This document shows, one piece after another, positions 36,765 to 48,431 of a stretch of 64,000 bases of DNA. Source of the stretch: Tachypleus tridentatus (lineage: Eukaryota; Arthropoda; Merostomata; Xiphosura; Limulidae); the NCBI RefSeq assembly GCF_004210375.1, contig NC_134834.1, positions 40,390,264 through 40,454,263 on the forward strand. Reading direction: 5' to 3'. Each line of letters begins with the position of its first letter. Position 1 is the first letter of the stretch. Under the pieces are notes generated by a model. That model did no database searches. It worked only from the letters and a program-made list of their open reading frames with translations, and had not been told where the DNA came from. A program made the translations under genes and the position numbers.

Positions 36765-38820
36765 AAACTGCCCTTTTGATGTTCCTGGTTTGAGAGTATG
36801 GGATTCAGTGACAGAGAAGCAGCAAGAGAAAGCTCAAGGAACAGACGAACAGACTGATAAATTGCACGCTTTAAGACAGAGACACACGTATTTCCAACAG
36901 TATGGCAGCTCGTTAGACTTGCACACTGGATTTACTTCATCTAAGTCGAGGCACCCGCTTGCACGAAGTGGACGAGATCAGCACGTTCGCATGAGAAGGC
37001 TTCGTCCTCGTCAAGTACTTTGTTCTCACTGCCGCTCAATATGCAATGAAAATTCGGAAAATGTACAGAATGGTAGGGGAAGGTTGCCAGAAGCTAATAA
37101 ATCTAATGTGGTGACCTCCAATAGTGGAATAAATACTTCTAATGTCTTACCTAGCCCTAATACTCACAAACGTAGCACTGTTTCTACATACAATATTGGT
37201 AAGGCTGTGGTGAATTTCAACCCTCACAATAGCAATGAATTTAGTAGTGCTGGAAGGGGTCGTTTATCAAACAGAACTGTTCTTAAAAACGACGGGGGTC
37301 AGGTGAAAAATATAGATAGCGTAAAATTAAACATTTCAAGGGCGTCTACATCATTCAGCGAGTGTAAACATACATTAGAGACAAATCAAAATCTAACATG
37401 GCGGGACGACGATACCGCAATTTCAACCTCTGAGTTTCAGTACCAAGCTGTTGCTTCCACAGACCTGTCTGGTCGCATGATTTTGCGAAAAAGAAAGTCC
37501 GGTGATGGAATAGAAAACAGTGAGGACCCTGAGATTCACAGAGGTGGTAAGAAACATCGCCGTGTAGAAGAAGTTGATGCTGAAGGTATATTGGCCAGTA
37601 AAGACGAAATGGGTACTACAAGTAACTCAAGTAACGTAGAGAATTGTGATGTTGCTATAAAACTGAAATCATCTTTAGCTAAAACAAGCCCTGTCATAAA
37701 AATTTCTTTTGCTAATCCCCAAGGAAAAGACATGGTGCTCAAAATTCCTGCTCGACCACCTTCCACTCCTGTTGCAGAAGCTGGAAGTGATACTGAAGGT
37801 AGTTGGGCAAGCAAGGACAGTCCTGACCGCAAAATGCTTTCCTTAAAGGATGATGCTAGTACCAAGGCTGCTAGAAAAGCTTTAAAAAAAGCGAAAAAAG
37901 AAGCTCAACGTAAAGCAAACTTCCCTTCTTTAAGTCCTAATACTTACATTGGTGACTCTAATCTTCACAAACACAGAAGTGGGCATCATCATAAGCATAA
38001 ATTAAAAAGAAAACGAAGGCACAAAGACTTGTTGCACACCAATGATAAAGGTGAAGAGAATGAATATATTAACGAAAATGGTGTTATGAATTATCATGGT
38101 GTCATTGAAGATGATATTAGAAAAAAACTGACCAATCGGTCCTTCCATAACCAAAGTCACATTTTAAAATCGGATCCAGAACCCCCGGGTATTTACTATG
38201 AAGATGTTAAAAATCAGTGTTTAAGACAGAAGTTATCCATTAGCCTAAAACGCCTAAATGCTAAGGCTTATATGCGATGTAGTCCCAAATACTGTGAGGC
38301 GCCTGACGAAGATTCAAATGGTAGCGCTGGAGGAAATGCTGCATGGTCTGGTTCAGGAAGTGAGAATGGAGATGTCCCGGACTTCCCAAAGCATGCGACG
38401 TCTCCTTTTCGTAAAATGGACCATCTTAAACCATTAATGATGAGGATTAGTACTCATAGCGTAAATAAGTGCGTACTAGAAAGTGGTAGAGAAATGATGA
38501 TAGGAGACATTGTTTGGGGTAAAATCCATGGTTTCCCATGGTGGCCTGGAAAAGTATTGGCTCTCACAGTATCACAGAGAGACAATGGAGTAACTATAAG
38601 TCAGCAAGCTCACGTATCTTGGTTTGGGTCACCCACTTCGTCCTTTATGCCCTGTAATCAATTGACCCCCTTCATAGACGACTTCAAGGCGCGTTATAAT
38701 AAAAAGGAAAGGGGTCCTTACAGGGAAGCGATTCGCCAGGCTACTCTGGAGGCTCACCAGTGTGTGTCTGACTCTCGTCTCCCACCGTCTGAAGTTGGGC
38801 CTCTTCTTCCAGTGCAATAG
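36765..38820 (+). CDS. PWWP2A: PWWP2 large terminal exon (PWWP-domain chromatin reader)
   Basis: Encodes residues 50-734 of a PWWP2A/2B orthologue. In order it carries LRPRQVLCSHC (residues 129-139, matching the vertebrate 'LRPRQVLCDKC' box), a basic helix-like KAARKALKKAKKEAQRK, a His/Lys/Arg-rich nuclear-localisation-like stretch (451-471), and a C-terminal PWWP domain from about 630 to 720. That domain contains GDIVWGKIHGFPWWPGKVLA (FPWWP at 640-644) and VSWFGSPTSSF. Vertebrate PWWP2A binds H2A.Z nucleosomes and H3K36me3 and joins a NuRD-type MTA1/HDAC complex; a similar nuclear role is inferred here. The stop is TAG at 38818. Invertebrates usually have one gene equivalent to both vertebrate paralogues, so 2A versus 2B should not be read strictly. 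There are no frame disruptions. Confidence 0.96.
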
Positions 38821-40850
38821 GAACTACAAGCATTAAGCTACGTTTCTTAGGACGACAATTATATCAGACTATGAAACATTCATACTTAAAAAAAAATAGT
38901 TTTCTATTTACGCTGTTGTACAAGAATACAGTAAGGTGTTACTTTTAACAGGGTATATGTAAACAAATATAGATCAGATTTTATTTTGAAGTGTTTACGT
39001 TTTGGAAAACAGATTGGGCAGTCATGAATATAATAAAGCTAGTGAACCAAGTGAGTGAGTATTATTAGTAGAGAAGGAATGTGTTGCACCAGTTGACTAA
39101 AGTTTCCAGAATAGATCACATGCGTGCCCTTTTTTTTAATGGTTTCATTGTAAATTGTTATGCAGCTCTTCCATCGTAATGTTGTGGGTGAAGTACTTTG
39201 ACGTGGTTGAGTTTTACACAGACAGTACTGTAAATAATGTGTAAAATATTTGTAATTCTTTCTGAGTTTTTTGATGTTACGTTTATTTATTAAACGAGAG
39301 TTCCATATCCAAGAATGAGTACCTTTTCGTGTTTAAATATATGAACACTTGACATAAATCACATCATAAGTAGCACAAACCATCTACAGAATGGATAGTT
39401 TCGGGAAAGTTATAGCGCCATTTAAAATATTGTTTTTAATATAGGACAACTAAAAAGATAATTTATTAAAATTAAAATCAGGAAGTAAACGTGCGTTTAT
39501 ACAACTGGTAACACATACGTAATATGTTTGTGTAATAGGAATAGAAAATAAAAAGTGATTACAATTTTCTTCCTACATGTTAAATACTTACATATATTAA
39601 TATGCCTTGAAAAAGTAGGAGTTACCATGTAATAAACCAAAAATAACTGTAAATAGATTTAAGACGTATTACATAAAATTAAAGCTACATAAGACTAGAT
39701 TTTTTCCCACTGGTAATGAATAAAAGAAGTGTAAATATGTTGTCATGGTATGTTTTTACAATCAGACTTCTTGAATATTCATGAAATTCTTATCGTCTGA
39801 GAGAAATTGGTTGACGTATATTTGAATACAAGAGTTTTGAGACCTCAAGTACCTGATGACGACAACATCTTGTCGAAATGTCGTATATTTATAATAAAGG
39901 TTTTCAATTACCCAATCAATCTGTCTCTAAACTTCCATTTTACAAAAAACTGGTTCCACGTTATCAAGTTGTATTCGAGTATGTTTGTCTGTTGGCTCTC
40001 AGGTATAGTGATTGGGGAGAAAACTGAATATAAACAATCACTAAACTATAAAGCTTTACAAATTTATATTAAGCAAATAAAATTACTATTACCAATTTAT
40101 TTTTGGTATATTGTTGGCAGAATGGATTCTAATGAGTTAAATATAAATTGTACTTAGAACATTTTATAAACGTTAATAAACTATGGTACAAATACAGTAA
40201 CTTAAAATTATAATTCGTTATTCTCTATCCACATCCAACAGAAATTGCAAAAGAAAATTAATACAATTTGATCAAGATAATTCTCAGATGATATTTGTTT
40301 TAATAATAACAATATATTTAAAGACGCACAGTGAAATTGTGTTTATATATGTGATATTTAACATTACACAGTTTCATAAAGAAGCGTTACGGTTAAACCC
40401 GCTTTTATGTAGAATAGAAACAAGATTGTGAGTATGCCATTTTTAAAGAACGTAAGTAAATCTACAGTTTCATTTTCACCTGGCTGGAAAGTCAGCTGAG
40501 AGTGTGAATAGTATATGTTATCTCGTTGATTTAATTCGATTATAGAACATTTTCGAAGTGCGATGAACTTTTGAAGTAATATACTGTGTCATTACTTAAT
40601 ATTCATTTATGCTTGTACAATGTGATTGACAATAGATATTTAAAGAGCACAGATTTTGAAAGCTCAACTAATAAATCAGATTTAGTTCCGTAATAAAGTA
40701 CTAAACATATATTGCATCAAAAAGTTACTTGTTTTGCCGTTAGCAGTTATTAATGGATTATCAAATATTTGCCATCGCAGAGATTCGACGTCAAATACAT
40801 CTATTAAATGTACGAAGTGAATTGTTATTTTTTAAGTTTTTTGTGGCGCC
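38821..40850 (+). other. PWWP2 3'UTR and downstream intergenic sequence
   Basis: Candidate polyadenylation signals AATAAA occur at 39032-39037 and again near 39719, so the 3'UTR is probably 0.2-0.9 kb. The choice between them cannot be made from sequence. At 39853-39882 there is a hammerhead-like motif (see separate entry), probably within a retroelement remnant spanning roughly 39830-39930. The rest is AT-rich and unassigned. Confidence 0.45.
39853..39882 (+). ncRNA. Candidate hammerhead-like ribozyme core
   Basis: CTGATGA is followed by an inverted repeat GACAA-CATC-TTGTC and then GAAATGTC. GTAC just before CTGATGA could pair with GTAT just after GTC (four pairs) as stem I. One unpaired C sits between CTGATGA and stem II, which is not canonical, and stem III would be extremely short. 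This is the best-looking of several such cores in the window. Activity is unproven. Confidence 0.4.
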
Positions 40851-41049
40851 ATCTAGAGCAGGGTTTCCCAAACTGTTTAGATCTGTGGAGCTTCATATCC
40901 GAAAGAAAAACATTCCGGAGCTTTAATAAAAAAAAACTAAAAATACAAACAATTGGTCAGTAGCACCAGATAAAGTTTACTTCAAGCTTATAGAATATAA
41001 ATTTATTAAAAATATCAATATTTAAAGAAAAAATTTTGAATCTGCTTAT

Positions 41050-41313
41050 TCAAAAATTTCTGATTGCAAAATTTATATCAGTAAAAGTACAGTGGCTCGG
41101 ATGTGCTTGCTTTTGTTCACAAAGTAGTTCAATATTTGCAGGTATGGTTGTTACCTGTAAGAGCAAATCATCTTCAATATTTAGCATGTTTATAATTTTG
41201 GTCATTGTATCTGTATACTGTGAAAATGTTTGCTCACAAAGATATGTTGTGTCAGGCCTAGGCAGATTTTTACTCGTATCAGATTTATTACTGATATTCA
41301 GCCACTTATCCAT
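41050..41313 (-). pseudogene. hAT transposase C-terminal remnant
   Basis: A minus-strand open frame of 87 codons contains TTYLCEQTFSQYTDTMTK followed by IEDDLLLQVTTIPANIELLC and EQKQAHPSH. This resembles the end of ZBED5/FAM200-like hAT transposases ('YLCE..FS', then 'N.R...EDDLR.AL....P.I..L...KQ...SH'). The catalytic and zinc-finger portions upstream are not recognisable, so it is a fragment within the transposon. Domestication is not indicated because TIRs and a TSD remain around it. Confidence 0.65.
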
Positions 41314-41362
41314 TGTAAGGGTGACAACTAGTTAATTTGTCTAAAAACGTATTCTTATATCT

Positions 41363-41616
41363 TTGGAATTTCGCGCAAAGTTTCACGAGGGATATCCGCG
41401 CTAGCCCTCCCTAGTTTAACAGCGAAAGACTAGAGCGAAGGCAATTAGTCTTAACCGCCAACTCTTAGGCTACTCTTCTGCCAATGAATAGTGGGATTGA
41501 CCATCACATTATAACACTAACACGGCTGAAATAGCGAGAATGTTTGGTGTGATGGGGATTCAAACCTGATACTCTAAGATTAGGAGACGAGTGCCTTACC
41601 ACCTAGTCATACCAGG
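41363..41616 (-). mobile_element. SINE family 1, antisense copy nested in the hAT element
   Basis: The reverse complement starts CCTGGTATGACTAGGTGG, has the CTAATCTTAGAGTATC arm and the body ending GCGCGAAATTCC. The flanks GTATTCTTATATCT and GTATTTTATCT are similar and probably an eroded TSD. Its insertion inside the hAT remnant dates the hAT insertion as older. Confidence 0.88.
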
Positions 41617-42585
41617 TATTTTATCTATGGCACTTCAAAAAATATTTTCACAAACACAAAATAGCTTCTTGATGAAAATTCGTTCAAACACTTCAGTTTT
41701 ATCATCACACAATGACATGCTGACCTGATATCAGTGTTTCCATAACGAAGTCAGAAATAAAGATTTGTGGTAGAAAGGCTAGGCTCTTTGAATAATATGT
41801 TTTTCTAAAGGAAAAGGATAACCAATTATTTTTATATTTTTTTTAACAGAAATTTTAACCCAAATAACAAAATATTAAGCTAAATCTGACGTGCTTCTAA
41901 ATCTGGGATGAAATGAAACATGACGTCATGCGGGCGTATGACATCGTAGAGCTCATTGGTACCAAATTTGTCTAATTAAACTACAACGAATCTAACCTAA
42001 CCTAACAATTACTAATTATAATTGTCATAAATATAATTATACTTCATATAAATAAATATACTTTGAAATTGAAACAATTGATAGTGCATTTAATTGCATC
42101 ACAATGTTTCAAATTTGGACAAGTTTCAGCTATGACAGGATGTTTCATTTCGTTCGAGACTTAGCCGCTAATTCACATCTGGCTTTTAAAAGACAGTTAG
42201 CATCACTACCCAGGTTTGACCGATGTTTCAAACGAAAATTACTAGCCTATCTGGCATCTCCAATGACGCATGAGATCTTTAGATGGTGCTATGTCTACTA
42301 GCAACCAGTGGTGCCACTGTCGAAGTTAAATAAAATTGTACTAACACTTTCACCGCAAGAACTTCCCCCTAAGCTGAATAAAATCGTCTGGCGTTAGGGA
42401 GAATAAAATATTAAAAGGTCCAATACTCGATACACGTGTTATTTTAAAGATATGTTTTACTTTTTTTGTACAGCATATTCTGATTCAATTTTATAGTTTT
42501 AGGAAAAAAAATATTAACATTCTAAAATTTCCTCGCGATGCCCTGGGGCTCCGCAGAGCATAGTTTGAAAAACCATGACCAAGAG

Positions 42586-43534
42586 GACTTATATATGTTA
42601 AGTGCATATGTGTTCTGCAAGGGAAGCCCGGCATGGCCAGGTGGTTAAGACAATCGACTCGTAATCTAAGGGTCTTTTTGAACGTAAAATAGTGAAACTT
42701 TATTAAAAGTGATTTTTTTTTTTTTTAGGTATTAAATAAAGTTACCGAATCAGAGACGTGATGTTCGAATGCTGACCATATGAATAGTGTATCGACATTC
42801 CCGAGATGAATAAAAGTCAAGTCCTTCGTTATGCAATTCGGTTGAAGTAAAAGTGGTTATTTAAAAATAGCATTTGCACTTTCGTTAAAATTAATGTAAA
42901 ATTAAAAATTGATAATTTTAATATATCGCTCGTATTGATACATGAAATATTATTTTAAATCAAAATGTTCAATTTATACAATGATTAAGAATCTGTTTCG
43001 AAATTAGAGAGAAAAAAAAGGAAAGGATGCTGTATAGATATAAACTTTTATTAATCATCCATTGAAAACAAACACCAACTATAATCTTCGGGTGATGATA
43101 TTTACGTTTACTATAGACAACTTTTGTTATTATGGTTTTTACGTTATACCTGATTAAATACAAGTGTATAAGTTGTAATTACTTGTTTATTGATGCAAAC
43201 ATTACCTTGTGGTTTTTAATGGTTTTTGTTTATCTTAGACTATACATATCCAACAAGTAGAGCAAGATACATAAATTAATTTACTTCTATTCGACAAAAA
43301 AAACAAAAAAACAACGTTTATAGTTCAATAAGTACCACTAGGATTACTGTTAAATGGATTTGTAAACACAGGTATACTATACATACAAATGTTTCAAAAA
43401 TAAATGGGAAGAAATTCGGCAGTGCAGAGAATATACTGGAATGTGGTCGAACTGAGACTGAAATGAAACTGATTTGAACAGTTCGGCCTAGTGACGTAAT
43501 AAAGATCTTTGCTATCATTATCAGGTATTTATAT
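42586..43534. other. Intergenic with a SINE-1 head fragment
   Basis: At 42627-42676 only the tRNA-like head of SINE family 1 is present (GCCCGGCATGGCCAGGTGG ... CTCGTAATCTAAGGGTC), cut off at the variable/T-arm boundary. Everything else is AT-rich and unassigned. Confidence 0.65.
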
Positions 43535-43541
43535 TTAACTT

Positions 43542-43823
43542 ACGCCCTGGCATGGCCAAGTGTGTTAAAGAGTTCGACTCGTAATCCGAGGGGCGTGGGT
43601 TCGAATCCCGGTCGCACCAAACATGCTCGCCCTTTCAGCCGTGAAGGCGTTATAATGTGACGGTCAATCCCACTATTCTTTGGTAAAAGAGTCGCCCAAG
43701 CGTTGGCGGTGGGTGGTGATGACCAGGTGCCTTCCTTCTAGTCTTACACTACAAAATAAGGGACGGCTAGCGCAGGTAGCCCTCGAGTAGCTTTGGGCGA
43801 AATTCAAAACGAATAAACAATGC
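43542..43823 (+). mobile_element. SINE family 1, full-length copy
   Basis: Head CGCCCTGGCATGGCCAAGTG, anticodon loop CTCGTAA, B-box GGGTTCGAATCCC, full body and AAAACGAATAAAC tail. Short TSD TTAACTT at 43535-43541 and 43824-43830. Confidence 0.92.
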
Positions 43824-43989
43824 TTAACTTTAGATGTGAAGAAAAGGGCTTGCTTAGTTTTGTTTACATTATGAAATCGCTAGATTGACAAATTAACATT
43901 ATCCATACCTTAATATATTACGAAAAATGATTTTTGTGGCACAACCTTAACCGAAAAATTTTAGCTATATCCTTGACTATGTTTTTACA

Positions 43990-44110
43990 TTTTGGTAACT
44001 CTCTTGTTGTTTTTTAATCTGAAGATGACCTAAGAAGGTCGAAACGTTGTTCTGTACTTTATTTGAATTAAAGTTTTAAAACCCATACCAACCGTCTTTA
44101 GAATACATTG
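43990..44110 (+). repeat. Penelope-type terminal sequence (solo)
   Basis: CTGAAGATGACCTAAGAAGG, TCGAAACGTTGTTC, then AAAGTTTTAAAACCCATACC and AACCGTCTTTAGAATACATT. This is collinear with the right arm of the palindrome at 14411-14452 and the copy at 58856-58975. The hammerhead-like core occupies 44019-44045. No coding part accompanies it. Confidence 0.6.
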
Positions 44111-44149
44111 TTTAACTCTATATATATTAGATTACGTTGTCATGTCATG

Positions 44150-45180
44150 GCTTGAAAAGAAGCGTAAAGAATTGTCAATAGAGCAAAGAAACCTTACGTG
44201 ACGCTGGCTGGACACTTTGACAAATTACTACAGATTTAAAATGCTCCCCCAACACTCTCCAGCACACACTATATCGTGAAACCAAGACAGTTAAAATTTA
44301 AAAGGAAATGAAGAGGAATAACACCTTAATTATACTGATATTAAGTACCTTCAATTATGCGGCCTTTGGGACAGAAAAAAAAGACTGCCACTTATCTCAA
44401 ACAAGAAGACAAGAATGGAATATTTTGTTATGTAGCCGTTAAAAATCCTTTACTTCGACCTCCAGATATTGTTAAGAGACTGAAATTTACTAAAAAGTAC
44501 AAAACTGGGTTATTAATTAGAGGAAAAGGGTGTTATGGACGAATGAGAACAACTTTGAAATGTTTAGTTTAAAGCGTAGGTTGTGCGGCCAGCGTAAAAA
44601 GGATAAAAATACTTATCCCAACACATAACACTTACCAAGAAGTATAGGGTAGGCAGTGTGATGGTTTGGGGATGATGTCAGCTGAAGCAACAGGAGAGAT
44701 TTGCAAAATAACTGAATAACGGACCAGTGCAATTACCATCAAATACTGATACATCAAGGTATATCCAGTGATTTCCGTATTATTGATAAAAGATTTTACT
44801 ACTAAGAAGTTATTGACCCCCAAAACTCATTTAAACTATGTATAAGTTACCTAGCTAAAAAAGAAGCTGCTAGAGTCATTCAAGTGATGCAATGGCCCCA
44901 CAAAACTCCTATCTCAACCCAGTTCGGCAGATGTAGTATTAGATAATTAAACAATATGACAAATCAAAAGTCACTTTCAAAGAAACGTTATGGGAATATA
45001 TTAAAAACATTTGGAGTAAAATCCCAAAGGAAACATTGATTAAATATGTTGCAACAGTGCTTGCAAGACTGTCTGCAGTTATTAAAGCAAAAGGGGAACA
45101 CACAAAATATTATCTGTTTGCTGCAATCAAGCACTGTCACTGACTTTCTGTTGTACTAAATACAAAGATTAGTAAAATTT
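44150..45180 (+). pseudogene. Tc1/mariner-like transposase pseudogene
   Basis: Fragments of a Tc1-family transposase appear in order in shifting frames: VKNPLLRPPDIVKRLKFTKK (helix-turn-helix/linker end), a block matching 'GGSVMVWGCMSAEGTGEICK' with frameshifts near 44650-44720, a VIQVMQWPPQNSYLNPV stretch (the 'WP..SPDLNPIE' box) at about 44876-44935, and LWEYIKNIWSKIPKETL ... RLSAVIKAKG at 44985-45095. The DDE/D acidic residues are not reliably readable and stops are numerous, so it is inactive. Terminal inverted repeats were not identified with confidence. Confidence 0.75.
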
Positions 45181-45399
45181 TGATGTTTCACCTGTGATTT
45201 ACCTTCCATTGTGCTTTAAAATTAGCCTGAAATAATTTTTTTGACTTTGTCCTAGAACTTTTGAAGATTACTGTATTTTAAATTTATCTATCATGGCCTC
45301 ACGATTTAGGGTACATTTGCCAGTCTAAGAGGAACAATTCAAGTCTGGAGCAAATTGTTGGAGAGTTAACTACTTTGCTAGAAAAATTGATTTGTCTTA

Positions 45400-45760
45400 A
45401 CTGAATATCACTGATAGCTTGCAAAAATTTATACTTGTGTATTTTAGTCCTAGTCTCACCGTTAAATAGGAACAAATATGATACATCAACTCTACAAATT
45501 CTATTTACAATCTTGATACCTCAATGAGATCCCTTCTAGCTCTTCCTTTTCCCAAGAGAAAATTTCAGAGATTTTAATCTTTCCTTGCATGACAACTCCT
45601 CCACCCAGGAACCATTCTAATCCTTCTCTGAGTACTTTCCACCAATAGAATGTCCTTCTTAAGGTAAGAAGCGTAAGACTAAATACAATATTCCAAATGA
45701 GCCTAACCAGTAACCTATACAATGAAATTGTATCCTCTTTTAGACTTCATGAAACTAGGT
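45400..45760 (-). pseudogene. CR1/L2-type LINE 3' fragment
   Basis: Antisense fragment collinear with 30400-30690: TTCTATTGGTGGAAAGTACT replaces the RR..MVPGW region, then GTTGTCATGCAAGGAAAGA (the 'LS.E.RLK' region), TTGGGAAAAGGAAGAGCTAG and ATCAAGATTGTAAATAG. It is heavily mutated and has no catalytic portion. Confidence 0.6.
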
Positions 45761-46200
45761 CAGATGAACGGCAACTGCCTGATTTAGAAACATAAGTGTA
45801 AAGGATGATGTTTCGAAAGTCTTCTGGTAGTAAATTCTGATAGAACTTCAAATCGTACATAGTTTGAAGGAAAGCTAGTATTTTGTCATTATCACATCTG
45901 CCTTTCTCCAAATCAAAACGTTTCTAATTTTAGTCAATTGAGGTCGTTAATAGTGTCTTGTAAATCATCATTTTGTCGTCAGAAGCGATATTGGTCAAAT
46001 TCTTTGCTACACAATTGAGGAAACTGGTTACAAAAATAAACAGAAGTTTCGAATATGGAGGCCTCCTCTCAATTCAGGTATAATTAATAGAATCCCCCTG
46101 TTTGCTTCTGAAGAGAAAAGGTCCACTTTCGAAAGCGATCGAGTTATAGGGTTTCTATTTCATTTTTTTATCAAGACTTCTTGGACCTACATGTTTTAGA
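45761..46200. other. Intergenic, nothing recognised
   Basis: No coding or repeat assignment. A short TATATA/CACACA microsatellite (about 46210-46240) abuts the following Penelope element. Confidence 0.4.
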
Positions 46201-46244
46201 ACATCATGTATATATATATATACACACACACATACATACATAAT

Positions 46245-47850
46245 TTATATGTAAAAACGGCTGGTTTGGGTTGAGAACATTTTTTATGTAGAGGAGCGAA
46301 CAATAATTCGACCTTCTACGGTCATCGTCAGGTTCACAAAGAAAGAAAGAAGTAACTGACCGGAAGCTGACCACATGTTTGGAAGGGGTTGTGTAACTGA
46401 GTGTCGGAATGTAGAGGGCATGCTTAGATGTTTGATTATATTTATTAATATAGGTATAAAGGTGTTCCTTTGTATTGGTTTATTTTGGGCTTGAGTTGTT
46501 GTATAAGTAAGGCTTCTTTAATTTTGCGTCTGTTTATGTTTGTTTCTTTATTTAATATTTTGGGGTTTTCTATGGTTACGTTGTGTTTAATTGACTTGCA
46601 GTATTCGAAAACGTGTGAAGGTGACATTTTGTGTTCTTTGAATCTGGTTTCCATTTTACTACTTCTTTCTCCAATATAGAAGTGTGGCAGTTATCACATT
46701 GTATTTTATAAATAATGTTGTGTTGTGTTCATCAGTGTAGTTTTTGCATAGTATAGACCTCAGTTTTGTGCCTGTTTTTTGAATGAATTTGGTATTAACT
46801 GGAATGTCATATTTTGTTACTAGTTTTTGCCAAATGTTGGTTATTTTCTGCTGATGTCGGGAATATATGGTATGCAGCAACATATGGTTTCGTGGTTTTT
46901 AATTCGTGGGGTATATTTACTTTTGCAAGTTGATTTTGCTTTTTGTCTAGGTGCATGCGTATAATGTTTTCTATGGTTTGCGGAGTAAACTTATTGATGT
47001 TGATAAACTATTGTTTTATTTTGTCTAATTCATAGTTAATTACATCTGGTGAGCATAGTTTTATGGCTGTGTTTATTTGGTTTCATAGTTTGTTGAGTGT
47101 TTATTTTGTTTCATGTGCTGAGTCCCAAGGAATGTATAGTCCAGTATGAGTGAATATTCGGTGGATTTCTGTTTTAAATTGTGTATAGATTCTTGTAATG
47201 TTAAGGATAAGAAATGGTATTTGATTGCTTTCTTCCTGTTCACATGTGAAGTTAATGTTGGGATGTATAGAGTTAATGTGATTGAAAAAAATTAAGTGTG
47301 TGTTCTGTAGATATGAATCCCGCAATCGTGTCGTCTACATATCTGTATCAGTATAGTGGTGGATGTAATGCTGTGTTAATTCTTGTGTTTCAACTTGTGT
47401 CATAAAAATATTGGCTAGAACTGGTGATACTGAGTTGCCCATGCTTAGGCCATTTGTTTGTATATAGTTGTGGTTGTTGAACATGAAGTTGTCTTCATCG
47501 TGGTGAATTCTATGAGGATTGCTAATTGATTGTTGGGAACGTCTATAGTTAGGTTAGGGTCTCGTATATAGAGTTCTAAGGCTATCTTGCAGGCTTCAGT
47601 GGTTGGAATTTCTGTAAAGAGGGATATAACATTGAAACTGGCCATTAAGGCTTTATGATTAAGTTGATTTAGATTAGACTTGAAATTAAAAAGAGTCTTT
47701 GATGAATGAGCTGGCTGATGTTACATATTTGGAAAATGCCCGTGCTATGTATTTACCAAGATTGTAATTAAACGATTCATATGCGGACATTACTGGTCGT
47801 AATGGATCGAAACTTTTCTCTACAAGTGGGTGTTCTCGTCATCACTGATT
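46245..47850 (-). mobile_element. Penelope-like element, second locus (antisense)
   Basis: Minus-strand translation from 47810 down gives SFNVISLFTEIPTTEAC (RT motif A region; 47445-47645), GLSMGNSVSPVLANIFM (about 47400-47450), a mutated catalytic box where RYVDD has become HYTDTDM with a frameshift, the C-terminal RT block RDSYLQNTHLIFFNHINS, then CDNCHTSILEKE (broken GIY-YIG) and the same C-terminus ending GTPLYLY. The 3' terminal part has a hammerhead-like core at 46305-46331. It extends further 5' than the copies at 7.3-9.0 kb. At its far end (47815-47850) the terminal motif AAGTGGGTGTTCTCGTCATC appears in the opposite orientation, suggesting an inverted terminus. Dead. Confidence 0.88.
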
Positions 47851-48295
47851 ATACATAATTTGCATATATATCCCTCATTGGGGAAGTGATAAGCATGCGA
47901 ACTTGTAATGTTAAAAACTTGATTTTTATACTTGAGGTAGGCACAGCACAAATATCTCATTGTATAGATTTTACTTAAGTACAAAAACAAATCTCTCTCT
48001 CTGGTCAATCTCTCTTTACATACATGTAAATAAAGATGAATAAATTACATAAAAGTATATTGAAGAATTAAACAGTAAATAACCATGATGAAAAATATAA
48101 AAACAAAAATTAAAAAGCGAAATTTAAAATAAACTTTGAAAATGCTTTTCATAACTCAAAATATAATGTGTAGGAGAAAAAGTGTCTAAATAAAAATAAA
48201 TAATGACCCATCGTAGCGCTATCAACATAGGCATAAGAACAAAAATTTTATCATTTCTCAGGAAAATACAAAAGGTATAAACTTCAAAGGACCTT
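47851..48295. other. Intergenic, nothing recognised
   Basis: AT-rich spacer with no coding or repeat signal. Confidence 0.4.
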
Positions 48296-48306
48296 TCAAA
48301 ACTGCA

Positions 48307-48431
48307 GCCCCACGCTAGTACAGCGGTATGTCTCCGGATTTACAACGCTAAAATCAGGGGTTCGATTACCCTCGGTGGGCTGAGCAGATAGCCCTATGTG
48401 GCTTTGCTATAAGAAAAAAACACACACACAC
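48307..48431 (+). mobile_element. SINE family 2, full-length copy with perfect TSD
   Basis: Best family-2 copy: CCCCACGCTAGTACAGCGG (A-box), GGATTTACAACGCTAAAATC, B-box GGGGTTCGATTACCC, TCGGTGGGCTGAGCAGATAG, GGCTTTGCTATAAG and a (CA)n tail. A perfect 11-bp TSD, TCAAAACTGCA, lies at 48296-48306 and 48432-48442. Confidence 0.92.

Larger units (their letters stand above)
40859..42577 (-). mobile_element. hAT-type DNA transposon remnant with TIRs
   Basis: Terminal inverted repeats are still visible: left CAGGGTTTCCCAAACTG and right (reverse complement) CATGGTTTTTCAAACTATG, with the following CTGTGGAGC / CTGCGGAGCCC also matching. Eight-base flanks ATCTAGAG (40851-40858) and ACCAAGAG (42578-42585) agree at 6 of 8 positions, fitting the 8-bp hAT target duplication. 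Inside, the minus strand encodes the C-terminal hAT dimerisation region (see next entry). A SINE-1 copy inserted later at 41363-41616. Confidence 0.7.

Noticed and set aside
41050-41313. A domesticated ZBED-like host gene
   Set aside because: Only the C-terminal portion remains and it sits between matching TIRs and 8-bp flanks, which is simpler to explain as a dead transposon.
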